From: Deltaproteobacteria bacterium UBA5799
GTDB taxonomy: Bacteria > Desulfobacterota > GWC2-55-46
Direction: 5' to 3'
Length of the DNA: 63,393 nt
NCBI GenBank assembly: GCA_002418185.1
Contig: DIDN01000022.1
Span: 1 to 63,393 of the forward strand
Part shown: positions 15,794 through 23,541 of the stretch, piece by piece
Numbering within the stretch: the first letter of the stretch is position 1
Layout: every line of letters starts with the position of its first letter
Translations under genes and position numbers: made by a program
Notes under the pieces: model-generated
Databases searched by the model: none
What the model was told of the DNA's origin: nothing
What the model saw: only the letters and a program-made list of their open reading frames with translations

Positions 15794-16837
15794 ATGGCAA
15801 AGGTCGTGGAAAAGGACGCGTTTCTCAAGGCATGCCGGAGGGAAAGGGCGGGCTACACCCCGGTATGGCTCATGCGCCAGGCAGGCCGCTACATGAAGGA
15901 GTACATGGCTATCAGGGAAAAACATTCTTTCCTTGAGATGTGCCGGAACCCCGAGATAGCAGCCGAGGTGACGCTCCAGCCCATAAAGGCCTTTGACCTT
16001 GACGCGGCCATAATCTTCGCGGACATACTCCTCCCGCTCGACGGCATGGGCATAAACCTCGAGTTCGCAAAGAACGAGGGGCCCGTGATCTCAAACCCGG
16101 TCAGGACAAGAAAGGACATAGACGCCGTAAGGGTGATAAACCCGGAGGAGCACGTCCCCTATCTCCTCCAGGCGATTAGGCTCGTAAAATCCGAACTCAA
16201 CGGCAAGGTCCCGCTCATCGGCTTCTCCGGCGCCCCGTTTACGCTCGCAAGCTACATCATCGAGGGCGAGGGCTCCAAGAACTACATAAACACGAAAAAG
16301 CTCATGTACTCCGACCCCGAGGGCTGGAAGGCCCTAATGGAGAAGATATCCGACGTCATCATCGTCTACCTGGAGGCGCAGATAGAGGCCGGTGTGGACG
16401 CGGTCCAGCTCTTCGACAGCTGGGTAGGCTGCCTCGGGCCGGACGACTACAAGAACTACGCCATGCCTTACAGTAAAAAGATAATCGAGACCGTGAGGAA
16501 AAAGGGCGTGCCTTTCATAAACTTCAGCACGAACACCGGCACATACCTCGAAACGATCGCCGGGACCGGCGGCGACGTCGTGGGAGTCGACTGGAAGGTG
16601 CGGCTCGACGAGGCCTGGAAGACCATAGGCTATGACAGGGCCATACAGGGGAACCTCGACCCGGTGGTCCTCTTCGGCCCCGTGAGCGAGATAAGGAAGA
16701 GGGTCAAGGAGATACTCGACATGGCGGGCGGCAGGCCCGGCCACATATTCAACCTCGGCCACGGCATCATACTCGGCACGCCCGTGGACAACGTAAGGGC
16801 CGTAATCGACAGCGTGCACGAGCTTAGCGCAAAGTAA
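15794..16837 (+). CDS. hemE: Uroporphyrinogen decarboxylase
   Basis: Removes four carboxyl groups from uroporphyrinogen III to make coproporphyrinogen III in the cytoplasm. It is 347 aa, standard length. The N-terminal signature PVWLMRQAGRY is present, and GFSGAPFTLASYIIEG marks the second conserved block. The ATG has GGAGG ten bases upstream. It is the first gene of hemE-hemH-hemG, which is transcribed away from the cytochrome locus. Haem made here is needed for the 32 haem sites encoded next door. Confidence 0.96.
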   Translation: MAKVVEKDAFLKACRRERAGYTPVWLMRQAGRYMKEYMAIREKHSFLEMCRNPEIAAEVTLQPIKAFDLDAAIIFADILLPLDGMGINLEFAKNEGPVISNPVRTRKDIDAVRVINPEEHVPYLLQAIRLVKSELNGKVPLIGFSGAPFTLASYIIEGEGSKNYINTKKLMYSDPEGWKALMEKISDVIIVYLEAQIEAGVDAVQLFDSWVGCLGPDDYKNYAMPYSKKIIETVRKKGVPFINFSTNTGTYLETIAGTGGDVVGVDWKVRLDEAWKTIGYDRAIQGNLDPVVLFGPVSEIRKRVKEILDMAGGRPGHIFNLGHGIILGTPVDNVRAVIDSVHELSAK

Positions 16838-16860
16838 AAGGAAGAAAGAGGAGCTTCGGG

Positions 16861-17793
16861 ATGGCTGAACTTCCATTGAAGGGAATACTTCTGCTCGCGT
16901 TCGGCGGAGCGGATTCGATCGAGAACGTCGAGCCTTTTGTGAAAAACGTATTGAAGGGAAGGCCCGTAACGCCCGAGCTCGTGGCAAGGACCGTCGAGCG
17001 CTACAAGCTCATAGGCGGCAGGTCCCCGCTCCTGGAGATCACTCTCGCGCAGGCCAGTGCCCTCGAAGAGGAGCTCAACTCCGGCCCTGACGCCGCCTTC
17101 CGCTACAAGGCCTACGTAGGTATGCGCTATTGGCGCCCCTTCATAGCCGAGACCGTCACAAAAATGAAGGAGGACGGCGTCGAGGAGGCGGTCGCGATCA
17201 TCATGTCGCCCTTCACCTCGATAGTGGCCACCGGCGCCTACGAGACGGACGTGGAGGGCGCGCTCAACTCCCTCGGCAGCGGCCCGGCCGTCTCTTTCAT
17301 GCCGTGCTGGCACATAGAACGGGCCTTTCTCGACCTCATTGCCGATAATGTCAAGAAGGAGCTTTCGGCTTTCGCGGACCCCGGTGGCGCGCTCGTCATA
17401 TTCAGCTCGCACAGCCTGCCGAAGGTCGCCCTGGAGGGCGACCCGTACGAGATGATGGTGAACCAGTCGGCCTCGCTCATAATGGAAAGGGTCGGCAAGG
17501 CGGATTACAGGGTGGCGTACCAGAGCAAGGGCTCCGGGCCCAGGGAATGGCTCGGGCCGCAGACCGAGGACGTCATGGCAGAGGCCGCCAGGCTCGGAAA
17601 AAAGGGCGTAGTCATAGTGCCGCTCGGGTTCGCAGCCGACCACGTGGAGACCCTCTACGACATCGACATACTCTTTAAAGACCTCGCGCGCACGAACGGG
17701 CTCGAGTTCAGGCGCACGCCGTCCCTCAACACCGACCCGGCCTTCATCCGCATGCTCGCCGGCATCATGAAAAATCCGGCTGAAAAGAATTGA
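16861..17793 (+). CDS. hemH: Ferrochelatase
   Basis: Inserts ferrous iron into protoporphyrin IX, the last step of protohaem synthesis. It is 310 aa. Family features: the opening GILLLAFGGADSIENVEPF, the catalytic His in the LVIFSSHSLPK segment, and the conserved WLGPQTEDV followed by the PLGFAADHVETLYDID block containing the catalytic Glu. It lies 23 nt after hemE, and its stop nearly abuts the hemG start. Confidence 0.95.
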   Translation: MAELPLKGILLLAFGGADSIENVEPFVKNVLKGRPVTPELVARTVERYKLIGGRSPLLEITLAQASALEEELNSGPDAAFRYKAYVGMRYWRPFIAETVTKMKEDGVEEAVAIIMSPFTSIVATGAYETDVEGALNSLGSGPAVSFMPCWHIERAFLDLIADNVKKELSAFADPGGALVIFSSHSLPKVALEGDPYEMMVNQSASLIMERVGKADYRVAYQSKGSGPREWLGPQTEDVMAEAARLGKKGVVIVPLGFAADHVETLYDIDILFKDLARTNGLEFRRTPSLNTDPAFIRMLAGIMKNPAEKN

Positions 17794-17795
17794 CA

Positions 17796-19235
17796 ATGAA
17801 AAGAGTCGTAGTCATCGGGGGCGGCATAGCCGGACTCGCGACCGCGTGGAGCCTCCGCGAGCAGGAGCCCAAGGGCGCGGACTTCGAAATAGTCCTCCTT
17901 GAGCGGAACGAGCGGTTCGGGGGCAACATACGGACAGAGAAAACGGACGGGTTCCTGATCGAAGGCGGCCCTGACTGCTTCCTTTCCGAGAAGCCCTGGG
18001 CCATGGAGCTCTGTAAGCGCATAGGCCTTTCAGGGAAGTTCCTCCCCACGAACGACAGGCACAGGAAGACCTTCGTGCTCTCGCGCGGCCGCCTGCACGT
18101 GCTCCCCGAGGGCGTAATCCTCATGATCCCCACAAAGATACTCCCGCTTGCGACCTCAAGCCTCATATCCTGGCCCGGAAAGCTCCGGATGGCAATGGAC
18201 CTCTTTGTCCCGAAGAGGACGAGCGGCGGAGACGAGAGCCTCGGCGACTTCGTAAGGAGGAGGCTCGGGAAAGAGGCGCTCGAAAAGATAGCCGAGCCGC
18301 TCGTGGCGGGCGTGCACGCAGGAGACCCCGAGACCATGTCCGTCCGGGCGAGCTTCCCCAAGTTCGTCCAGCTGGAAGAGGAGAGCGGAAGCCTCATAAG
18401 GGGCATGGTAAAGAGGATGGCCCTTGCCGCGGCCCACAGGAAGGGAAAGCCCGGCGGGCAGTCCGCCGGTCGGGTAACGATGTTCATGACCTTGAAGGAC
18501 GGCCTCTCAGAGCTCATCGATACGCTCGCGTCCAGGCTTGAGGGCATGGATAAAACGATACTCCGGAAGGGCGTCCGGGCCGCGTCTGTCGATAAGGCGG
18601 GGGCCGGGTACAGGGTGACCCTCGAGGGCGGCGGCTCGCTCGACGCGGACGCGGTAATCGTTGCGGCCCCGGCCTGGGCCGCGGCCTCGATATTGAAGGG
18701 CCTGGACGCGGCGCTCTCCGAGAAGCTCCTCACCATTCCCTATGTCTCGACCGCCACGGTCTCGATTGCGTTCAAAAAAAAGGACGTCAAGCACCCCATG
18801 AACGGCTTCGGGTTCGTGGTCCCGAAAATCGAGGGGCGGAGGATCATGGCAGCCACCTGGACCTCCATGAAGTTCGCCGGCAGGGCCCCTGAGGACTCGG
18901 TACTCATAAGGTGCTTCGTAGGCGGCTCGAAGAACGCCGATCTCGTTTCGCTCGACGACGGCGAGATGCTCGGCATGGTAAGGGAAGAGCTCCGCGACAT
19001 AATGGGCATAGAGGCCGAGCCGGTGCTCGCAAGGGTCTTCAGGTGGCGGAACTCCATGCCCCAGTACACGATCGGCCACGAGGAGCGCGTCGCCTGGATA
19101 GACGAGCGCCTCAACATCCACACCGGGCTCCACCTCGCCGGGAGCGCCTATCACGGCATAGGCATTAGCGACAGCATCCGCTGCGGCGAGGCGGTTGCCA
19201 AACGGGTAATCAAAGAGCTTGCGGGCAATCGCTGA
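17796..19235 (+). CDS. hemG: Protoporphyrinogen oxidase (HemY/PPOX type)
   Basis: FAD enzyme oxidising protoporphyrinogen IX to protoporphyrin IX. It has 479 residues from the ATG at 17796, three bases after the hemH stop. A TTG six bases earlier is possible but less likely. The FAD Rossmann motif is VVVIGGGIAGLATAWSL at the N-terminus. The PPOX block GGNIRTEKTDGFLIEGGPDCF follows, and the C-terminal FAD-contact segment is LHLAGSAYHGIGISDSIRCGE. Homologues are named hemG or hemY in different genomes. Gram-positive and some delta-type enzymes prefer coproporphyrinogen, but the ferrochelatase neighbour with no coprohaem decarboxylase seen supports the protoporphyrin route. Confidence 0.93.
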   Translation: MKRVVVIGGGIAGLATAWSLREQEPKGADFEIVLLERNERFGGNIRTEKTDGFLIEGGPDCFLSEKPWAMELCKRIGLSGKFLPTNDRHRKTFVLSRGRLHVLPEGVILMIPTKILPLATSSLISWPGKLRMAMDLFVPKRTSGGDESLGDFVRRRLGKEALEKIAEPLVAGVHAGDPETMSVRASFPKFVQLEEESGSLIRGMVKRMALAAAHRKGKPGGQSAGRVTMFMTLKDGLSELIDTLASRLEGMDKTILRKGVRAASVDKAGAGYRVTLEGGGSLDADAVIVAAPAWAAASILKGLDAALSEKLLTIPYVSTATVSIAFKKKDVKHPMNGFGFVVPKIEGRRIMAATWTSMKFAGRAPEDSVLIRCFVGGSKNADLVSLDDGEMLGMVREELRDIMGIEAEPVLARVFRWRNSMPQYTIGHEERVAWIDERLNIHTGLHLAGSAYHGIGISDSIRCGEAVAKRVIKELAGNR

Positions 19236-19304
19236 CGCGCCTTGACGCGCCTTTTCTGAACCCACCCGGACCGAACTGCACGCAACCGCCTGAAAAAGAC
19301 CGTC

Positions 19305-19334
19305 TGGACTAAAACGGCCCAAAGAAGTTATAAT
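19305..19334 (+). promoter_or_regulatory. Promoter set up for a leaderless transcript
   Basis: TGGACT (19305-19310), an 18-base spacer and a perfect TATAAT (19329-19334). Only six bases separate the -10 box from the ATG at 19341, so RNA synthesis should begin at the A of the start codon. No ribosome-binding site is present upstream. Confidence 0.5.
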
Positions 19335-19340
19335 CGACGC

Positions 19341-20063
19341 ATGGATACAGGCGTGAAGGAAAGGTCCTTTTTCTCAGCCATTTGCGTTGAGCGTTGCGGG
19401 GGCGTATGCTGCGACCCCTGGTGGGGCATAATCTCCTATCCCTTCGCAAGGGATGGCGGTCTCGGGAACCCTTCCGTCTTCAGGGCCGAGGTGCTAAAGG
19501 GCATAAAGGCGCGGGTCGGGAGGATAACCGACGCCTACAAGACGTCCGGGGAGGAGCCGCGCCGGCTCTTCGGCCAGCCTGAAAGGTATAATGTCGTCGT
19601 TCGGGATATCCGGCGCTCCGGGCAGGCGGTCACGATGAACCTGGTCGCAATGTTCGCCTTCAGGTGCTCGCTTCTGGGCGATGACAAGTCCTGCTCCATA
19701 CACCCTTCCATAATCGGGTGCGAGATAAGGCCGCCGCACTGCGGCGAGCTCGGCTCGCGGGATGCGGGCCCCGGGGAAAAGGGCTTTTGCAGGATAATCC
19801 ACGAGGCAGGCGCGGCTCAAGGCGATCAGGCGGCAATCGACGCCGCCATAGAAAGGGAGAAGGGCATATCGGCCAGGAGCTTCAACGAAGGCGCGGAAAC
19901 CGCCGAGGATGCGGCTGAACGGGTGGTCGAGGCCGTCCGGTCGTGGTGCGGGGCAAACGCGCCCGACCTCCTCCCGGATGACAGGGCTGCGCAGCAGCCC
20001 GGGCGGAACGACCCCTGCTGGTGCGGGAGCGGCGCCAAATTCAAGAAGTGCCACGGCCGGTAG
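19341..20063 (+). CDS. YkgJ-like Cys-cluster protein with C-terminal SEC-C motif
   Basis: 240 aa. The N-terminal cluster CVERCGGVCCDPWWG and the later CSIHPSIIGCEIRPPHC segment match the YkgJ-type zinc/iron-sulfur Cys pattern. The last 25 residues are a SEC-C zinc motif (GRNDPCWCGSGAKFKKCHG), as in the SecA tail. Residues 150-215 are mainly helical and Ala-rich. Function unknown; SEC-C tails usually bind zinc and mediate contacts with protein or the ribosome. It stands alone between hemG and a convergent gene, and its transcript is probably leaderless. Confidence 0.82.
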   Translation: MDTGVKERSFFSAICVERCGGVCCDPWWGIISYPFARDGGLGNPSVFRAEVLKGIKARVGRITDAYKTSGEEPRRLFGQPERYNVVVRDIRRSGQAVTMNLVAMFAFRCSLLGDDKSCSIHPSIIGCEIRPPHCGELGSRDAGPGEKGFCRIIHEAGAAQGDQAAIDAAIEREKGISARSFNEGAETAEDAAERVVEAVRSWCGANAPDLLPDDRAAQQPGRNDPCWCGSGAKFKKCHGR

Positions 20064-20074
20064 CGCCCTTGCCG

Positions 20075-20848
20075 CTAACGGCCTCCCTCTCCGGCAAGTA
20101 GCGCGACCGGTCCCTTCGGCGCTGCCGGGCCCCCGGCATTGATAAGCGCCACGTTCCGGCCGCAGACCCTGTAATCGAAAGACCTTGCTGCCGGCTGCCC
20201 ATTTCCAGTGTACTTGATGGTCACGAGTCTGCAGCCCCCGGCCTTCTTCCCGCCGTTGTAATCAGCCTCATACCTCGCGCCGTTTCCGGCCCGCACGAAA
20301 TCCATCTCCGCTGCCGACGCCTGGACGGCCATTTCCTCGAGAAGCTTTTCGTCCGGCCCGACGGTGTTTCCAGCGTCCGCGGACATTGAAAGGGCCTCAA
20401 GCCTCGCTACCTTTTCCGGTTCGTCTGCCTTTACATAGTCCAGCCATTCAAGTCCGCGGCCCAGGCTCAAGCGGTATTTGTCAGGCCCGCCAGGGTTGTA
20501 TCGGTAGTCCTTTTCGACTATGAACCTCGGCTCGCCCTCGCAAGCCAAATACCAGGGGTACTTGCCCTGGCCGGATGAAGCGATATGCCTGGCGGCCTCG
20601 TCGGGCGAGACCTCGACCAGCCTTACGAAACCGCCGAACCTTTTTGAAACGACCGCCAGGGGCCTTCCGCCCGTCTCGTTACAGAGAGAGCGCATGTGGT
20701 TGTATACCTCGATAGCGCTGAGGCTACCGGCCATGTGCCCCGCCGGCAAGGCCGGAAGCTCCTCAAGTCCGTTCCCGGTTGCGCGGGCGCTCCCTGAAAA
20801 GACCATCGCCGAAAGGAGCGCCGCCAGGACCATCCGGTATATCAGCAT
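20075..20848 (-). CDS. Secreted protein of unknown function, sigma-54 controlled
   Basis: 257 aa with a signal peptide (about 1-24, MVLAALLSAMVFSGSARA). The mature part has three Cys (SLCNETGG, LACEGEP, GGCRLV) and a fourth near the end (RVCGRN), enough for two disulfides. I do not recognise a family. The ATG at 20848 has a strong GAGGAGG seven bases upstream. A near-perfect -24/-12 promoter lies about 65 nt upstream, and beyond it are tandem inverted repeats next to the gene of a sigma-54 activator, so this is very likely the regulator's direct target. Its 3' end faces the SEC-C gene (11 nt apart, convergent). Confidence 0.78.
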   Translation of the reverse strand: MLIYRMVLAALLSAMVFSGSARATGNGLEELPALPAGHMAGSLSAIEVYNHMRSLCNETGGRPLAVVSKRFGGFVRLVEVSPDEAARHIASSGQGKYPWYLACEGEPRFIVEKDYRYNPGGPDKYRLSLGRGLEWLDYVKADEPEKVARLEALSMSADAGNTVGPDEKLLEEMAVQASAAEMDFVRAGNGARYEADYNGGKKAGGCRLVTIKYTGNGQPAARSFDYRVCGRNVALINAGGPAAPKGPVALLAGEGGR

Positions 20849-20910
20849 GATTCCACCTCCTCTTCTTGGAAGACGGTCGAAATTGCCCTCTTCCCTCTGC
20901 CGGGATGTAA

Positions 20911-20929
20911 TAGCAAGAGGAGTGCCAAG
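20911..20929 (-). promoter_or_regulatory. Sigma-54 (-24/-12) promoter
   Basis: Minus-strand TTGGCACTCCTCTTGCTA: TGGCAC, five bases, TTGC, with the GG and GC dinucleotides ten bases apart as RpoN requires. It faces the secreted-protein gene, about 65 nt ahead of its ATG. Confidence 0.88.
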
Positions 20930-20990
20930 CTTGATGGAAAAAATTTGCAGGTATTTCAGGGGCCGGGGCAGCCGTCGAGAGCAGTCCCAT

Positions 20991-21026
20991 ATGGAATCAT
21001 TTCCATGGGAATGGAACGGCTTCCAT
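20991..21026. promoter_or_regulatory. Two tandem inverted-repeat enhancer sites
   Basis: ATGGAATCATTTCCAT (20991-21006) and ATGGAACGGCTTCCAT (21011-21026): the same 6-bp arms ATGGAA/TTCCAT with different 4-bp centres. The centres are exactly 20 bp apart (two helical turns), roughly 70-100 bp upstream of the -24 element. This is the usual arrangement for binding an NtrC-type activator as adjacent dimers. Confidence 0.75.
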
Positions 21027-21027
21027 A

Positions 21028-22455
21028 TCAGTCGAGGTTGTACGCCCTTATCTTGGTAAGTAGGGTCTTGTAATCTACCTTCAGGACGGCGGCGGTCCTG
21101 GTCTTATTGCCTGAGGACAGTTTCAAGGCGTCCCTTATCGCGGCCCTTTCCGCCTCCCGCGCCGCATGCGATGAGACCTCTTTGAGGGGCATGATCCCGC
21201 CTGGCGCGCGGCCGCTCCTGTCTCCGGCCCCGAGGTCCAGATGGGAGGGCAGTACCTCGTTGCCTGCGGCCAGGAGGGCTGCGCGTCGCATCACGTTCTT
21301 AAGCTCCCTTACGTTGCCCGGCCAGGGGTGATTGAGGAGCGCATCCATTGCGGGGCCGGAGACCGAAAGGGCCGGCCTCTTGAGCTCCTCGCACGCGTCC
21401 GCAAGGAACCTGCCGGCGAAAAAGGATATATCCTCCGCCCGCTCGCGAAGCGGAGGGAGCGTGACAGTAAACTCGTTAAGCCTGAAATAGAGGTCTTCCC
21501 GGAACTTTCCCTCTTTAACAAGGGCCCCGAGGTCCTTGTTCGAGGCCGCGAGTATCCGGACGTCCACTGGGACCGGCCTGCTCGAGCCCACCCTGCAGAC
21601 CTGCCTTCCTTCCACCGCGCCGAGGAGCTTCGCCTGGAGCGCGGCCGAGGTGTTCTCGAGCTCGTCTATGAAGAGCGTGCCGCCTGAGGCGGCCTCGAAA
21701 TACCCGCCCCGCGCCCTCTCCGCGCCGGTGAAGGCGCCTTTTTCGGTTCCGAATAGCTCGCTTTCGATTAGCGGCTCGGGGATGGCCCCCATGTCTACCC
21801 TGACGAAAGGCCCGTCCTTTCTCCGGCTCATCCGGTGGATAAGGCCCGCTACCATGGATTTGCCCGTGCCTGTCTCGCCCTGTATGACCACCGAGAAATC
21901 GCTTGACGCAACCCTTACGAGCTGGCCGGTTACGCGCCTTATTGCCTCGCCCCTGCCGAGGGCCGCTTCGAGGGAGGCGTCTACCGCGGACCTGAGCCTT
22001 ACGACCTCGCGCTCCAGCTCGAGCTTCTCGACGGCTTTCCTGATAAGGACCGCGAGGGACTCCATGTCCGCGGGCTTGGTAATGAAATCATGTGCCCCGC
22101 TCTTAATGGCCTCCACGGCCGCCTGGACGTCGGCGTGCGCGGTCAGGAAGATGACCGGGACAGCGGGGTCTATCCCCTTAAGGCCCTTTAGCGTTTCGAA
22201 GCCGTCCATGCCGGGCATCCTGTGGTCGAGGAGCACTGCGTGGGGGCGGACCCTCTCGAACTCCCTCAGGCCGGAGGGCCCGTCAGGGGCCTCGGAAATG
22301 GAGAACCCCCTCATGGCGAGGAGCTCCGAGAGGACCTGCCTTATGTTCTCCTCGTCGTCTATTACGAGCACCTTGTGAATGGGAAGCTCCCGTCTGGCAA
22401 AGGACGGCCTCGGGCTTGCTGCGGGACAGGATGCGGGCGCCTGATGCGGATTCAT
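21028..22455 (-). CDS. Sigma-54-dependent response regulator, NtrC family
   Basis: 475 aa, three domains. A receiver (about 28-145) has the acidic pair in VIDDEE and the phospho-acceptor Asp in VLLDHRMPG. A central AAA+ domain has Walker A GETGTGKS and the sigma-54 contact loop GAFTGA (in GTEKGAFTGAERARGG). A C-terminal Fis-type helix-turn-helix (ALKLSSGNKTRTAAVLKVDYKTLLTKI) ends the protein. The N-terminal 25 residues are extra and lack a ribosome-binding site at the annotated ATG, so the true start may be later. No histidine kinase is adjacent; the next gene upstream is a PAS-only protein. The likely target is the sigma-54 promoter just downstream. Confidence 0.92.
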   Translation of the reverse strand: MNPHQAPASCPAASPRPSFARRELPIHKVLVIDDEENIRQVLSELLAMRGFSISEAPDGPSGLREFERVRPHAVLLDHRMPGMDGFETLKGLKGIDPAVPVIFLTAHADVQAAVEAIKSGAHDFITKPADMESLAVLIRKAVEKLELEREVVRLRSAVDASLEAALGRGEAIRRVTGQLVRVASSDFSVVIQGETGTGKSMVAGLIHRMSRRKDGPFVRVDMGAIPEPLIESELFGTEKGAFTGAERARGGYFEAASGGTLFIDELENTSAALQAKLLGAVEGRQVCRVGSSRPVPVDVRILAASNKDLGALVKEGKFREDLYFRLNEFTVTLPPLRERAEDISFFAGRFLADACEELKRPALSVSGPAMDALLNHPWPGNVRELKNVMRRAALLAAGNEVLPSHLDLGAGDRSGRAPGGIMPLKEVSSHAAREAERAAIRDALKLSSGNKTRTAAVLKVDYKTLLTKIRAYNLD

Positions 22456-22525
22456 GTCAAAGGCGAGAGGGGCCGTACAGGATGAGCATACTAGACTTCT
22501 TACGTCAAATCAAGGCGGCTTCGGG

Positions 22526-23143
22526 TCAGGCCGATAGCCTTCGGGAGAGCTCGTCGATGAGGAGGTTTATCCGGGCCCGCTCGCTTTCGGGCCATTCGCT
22601 GCGAGAAACGTCCCTGAATATCCCCCAGATTACAAGCCTGCCGCCCATGGCCGAGGTAAAGGCGCTTGCCTCGACCTTGACCGCGCTCCCGCCGGAATGG
22701 CGCATCTCCATCCCGACCTTCCGCGCCTCCCCGTCCTTCACGGCCTTCCGGAAGAGCGAACTGTAGTACTCGACATCCTCACAGGGGTGGAGCTCGGTCT
22801 GGTGCATCCCGGCTATCTCGTCCACGGGCCTTCCGATGAGCGCGCCCGCGGCCCTGTTTGCCTGTATTATGACTCCGCTCCCGGCATCTGCGGCGAAGAC
22901 GGCGTCGTTTACCGAATCGAGGAGCCTCCTGTTGACATGCTGGTATTCGCAGAGTGCCTGCTCCGCTTTTTCGCGCGCCCTTATCTCGGCAAGCAGTATC
23001 TCGTTGGCCCTTATGAGCTCGGTAGTGCGCGAGCACAGGAGTGCTTCGAGGTTGAGCCTTTCGTCCTCACCCCTGAAAAGCTCCCTTATTTCCTCTCTGA
23101 GCTTCCGGATCTCCTTTACAAGGCCCTTTTCCCCGGCGCCCAT
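22526..23143 (-). CDS. Coiled coil plus PAS domain protein without kinase
   Basis: 205 aa from the ATG at 23143, chosen because AAGGAGG lies three bases upstream; the longer open frame is unsupported. An N-terminal coiled coil (about 1-85, KEIRKLREEIRELF...ANEILLAEIRAREKAEQAL) leads into a PAS domain (about 90-200, DSVNDAVFAADAGSGVIIQANRAAGALIG). No HisKA, ATPase or output domain follows; a short helix ends the protein. It could pass a signal to a separate kinase or to the NtrC-type regulator 70 nt downstream. Ligand unknown. Confidence 0.8.
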   Translation of the reverse strand: MGAGEKGLVKEIRKLREEIRELFRGEDERLNLEALLCSRTTELIRANEILLAEIRAREKAEQALCEYQHVNRRLLDSVNDAVFAADAGSGVIIQANRAAGALIGRPVDEIAGMHQTELHPCEDVEYYSSLFRKAVKDGEARKVGMEMRHSGGSAVKVEASAFTSAMGGRLVIWGIFRDVSRSEWPESERARINLLIDELSRRLSA

Positions 23144-23234
23144 ACGCCTCCTTGAGCGGCAACAGTTCCGCGCTCGATGATTGCAGGCTCTTGTTTGTCG
23201 TAAAAGGCGCTGCCTATACGCTTCCCGACAAAAG

Positions 23235-23519
23235 CTAGGCCCGCCCGATAAGTGCGATCGCCAGGGCCGCGAGCGCAAGGGCCGACACGCCGTAAACCGC
23301 GGCGGTGAGCCTCTTCATGGTCTTTTTCGCCGACTCGATCTCTGCTTCGGCTGATTTGACCCTGAGCTCAAGGTTAACGAGGTATTCACGGAGCCGCTCG
23401 TCCTCAACGTCCCTGAACTCCCTTTTAAGGGAGCCGAGCACCGTGCGGGACGCATCGATGACGGTCCTCGATGAAATTACGAGGCCTGCTGCCCGAAATA
23501 TGAGAGTCCACAGAGACAT
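23235..23519 (-). CDS. Small membrane protein with coiled coil and C-terminal TM
   Basis: 94 aa. A weakly hydrophobic N-terminus (MSLWTLIFRAAGLVIS) precedes a charged helical region (about 27-70, FRDVEDERLREYLVNLELRVKSAEAEIESAKKTM). A clear membrane helix ends the protein (about 72-92, AAVYGVSALALAALAIALI). It lies 22 nt after trpB2 on the same strand. No family recognised. Codon use fits the neighbours, so it is probably a real gene. Confidence 0.65.
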   Translation of the reverse strand: MSLWTLIFRAAGLVISSRTVIDASRTVLGSLKREFRDVEDERLREYLVNLELRVKSAEAEIESAKKTMKRLTAAVYGVSALALAALAIALIGRA

Positions 23520-23541
23520 TCGGTTTTTCCGCCAGCCGGGT

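Noticed and set aside
16630..17796. 388-codon minus-strand frame opposite hemE and hemH
   Set aside because: Antisense to two unmistakable genes; His/Arg/Val-rich composition typical of a reverse-frame artefact.
22456..22525. Sigma-54 promoter in front of the NtrC-type regulator gene
   Set aside because: No GG-N10-GC element found there; only the downstream target gene has one.
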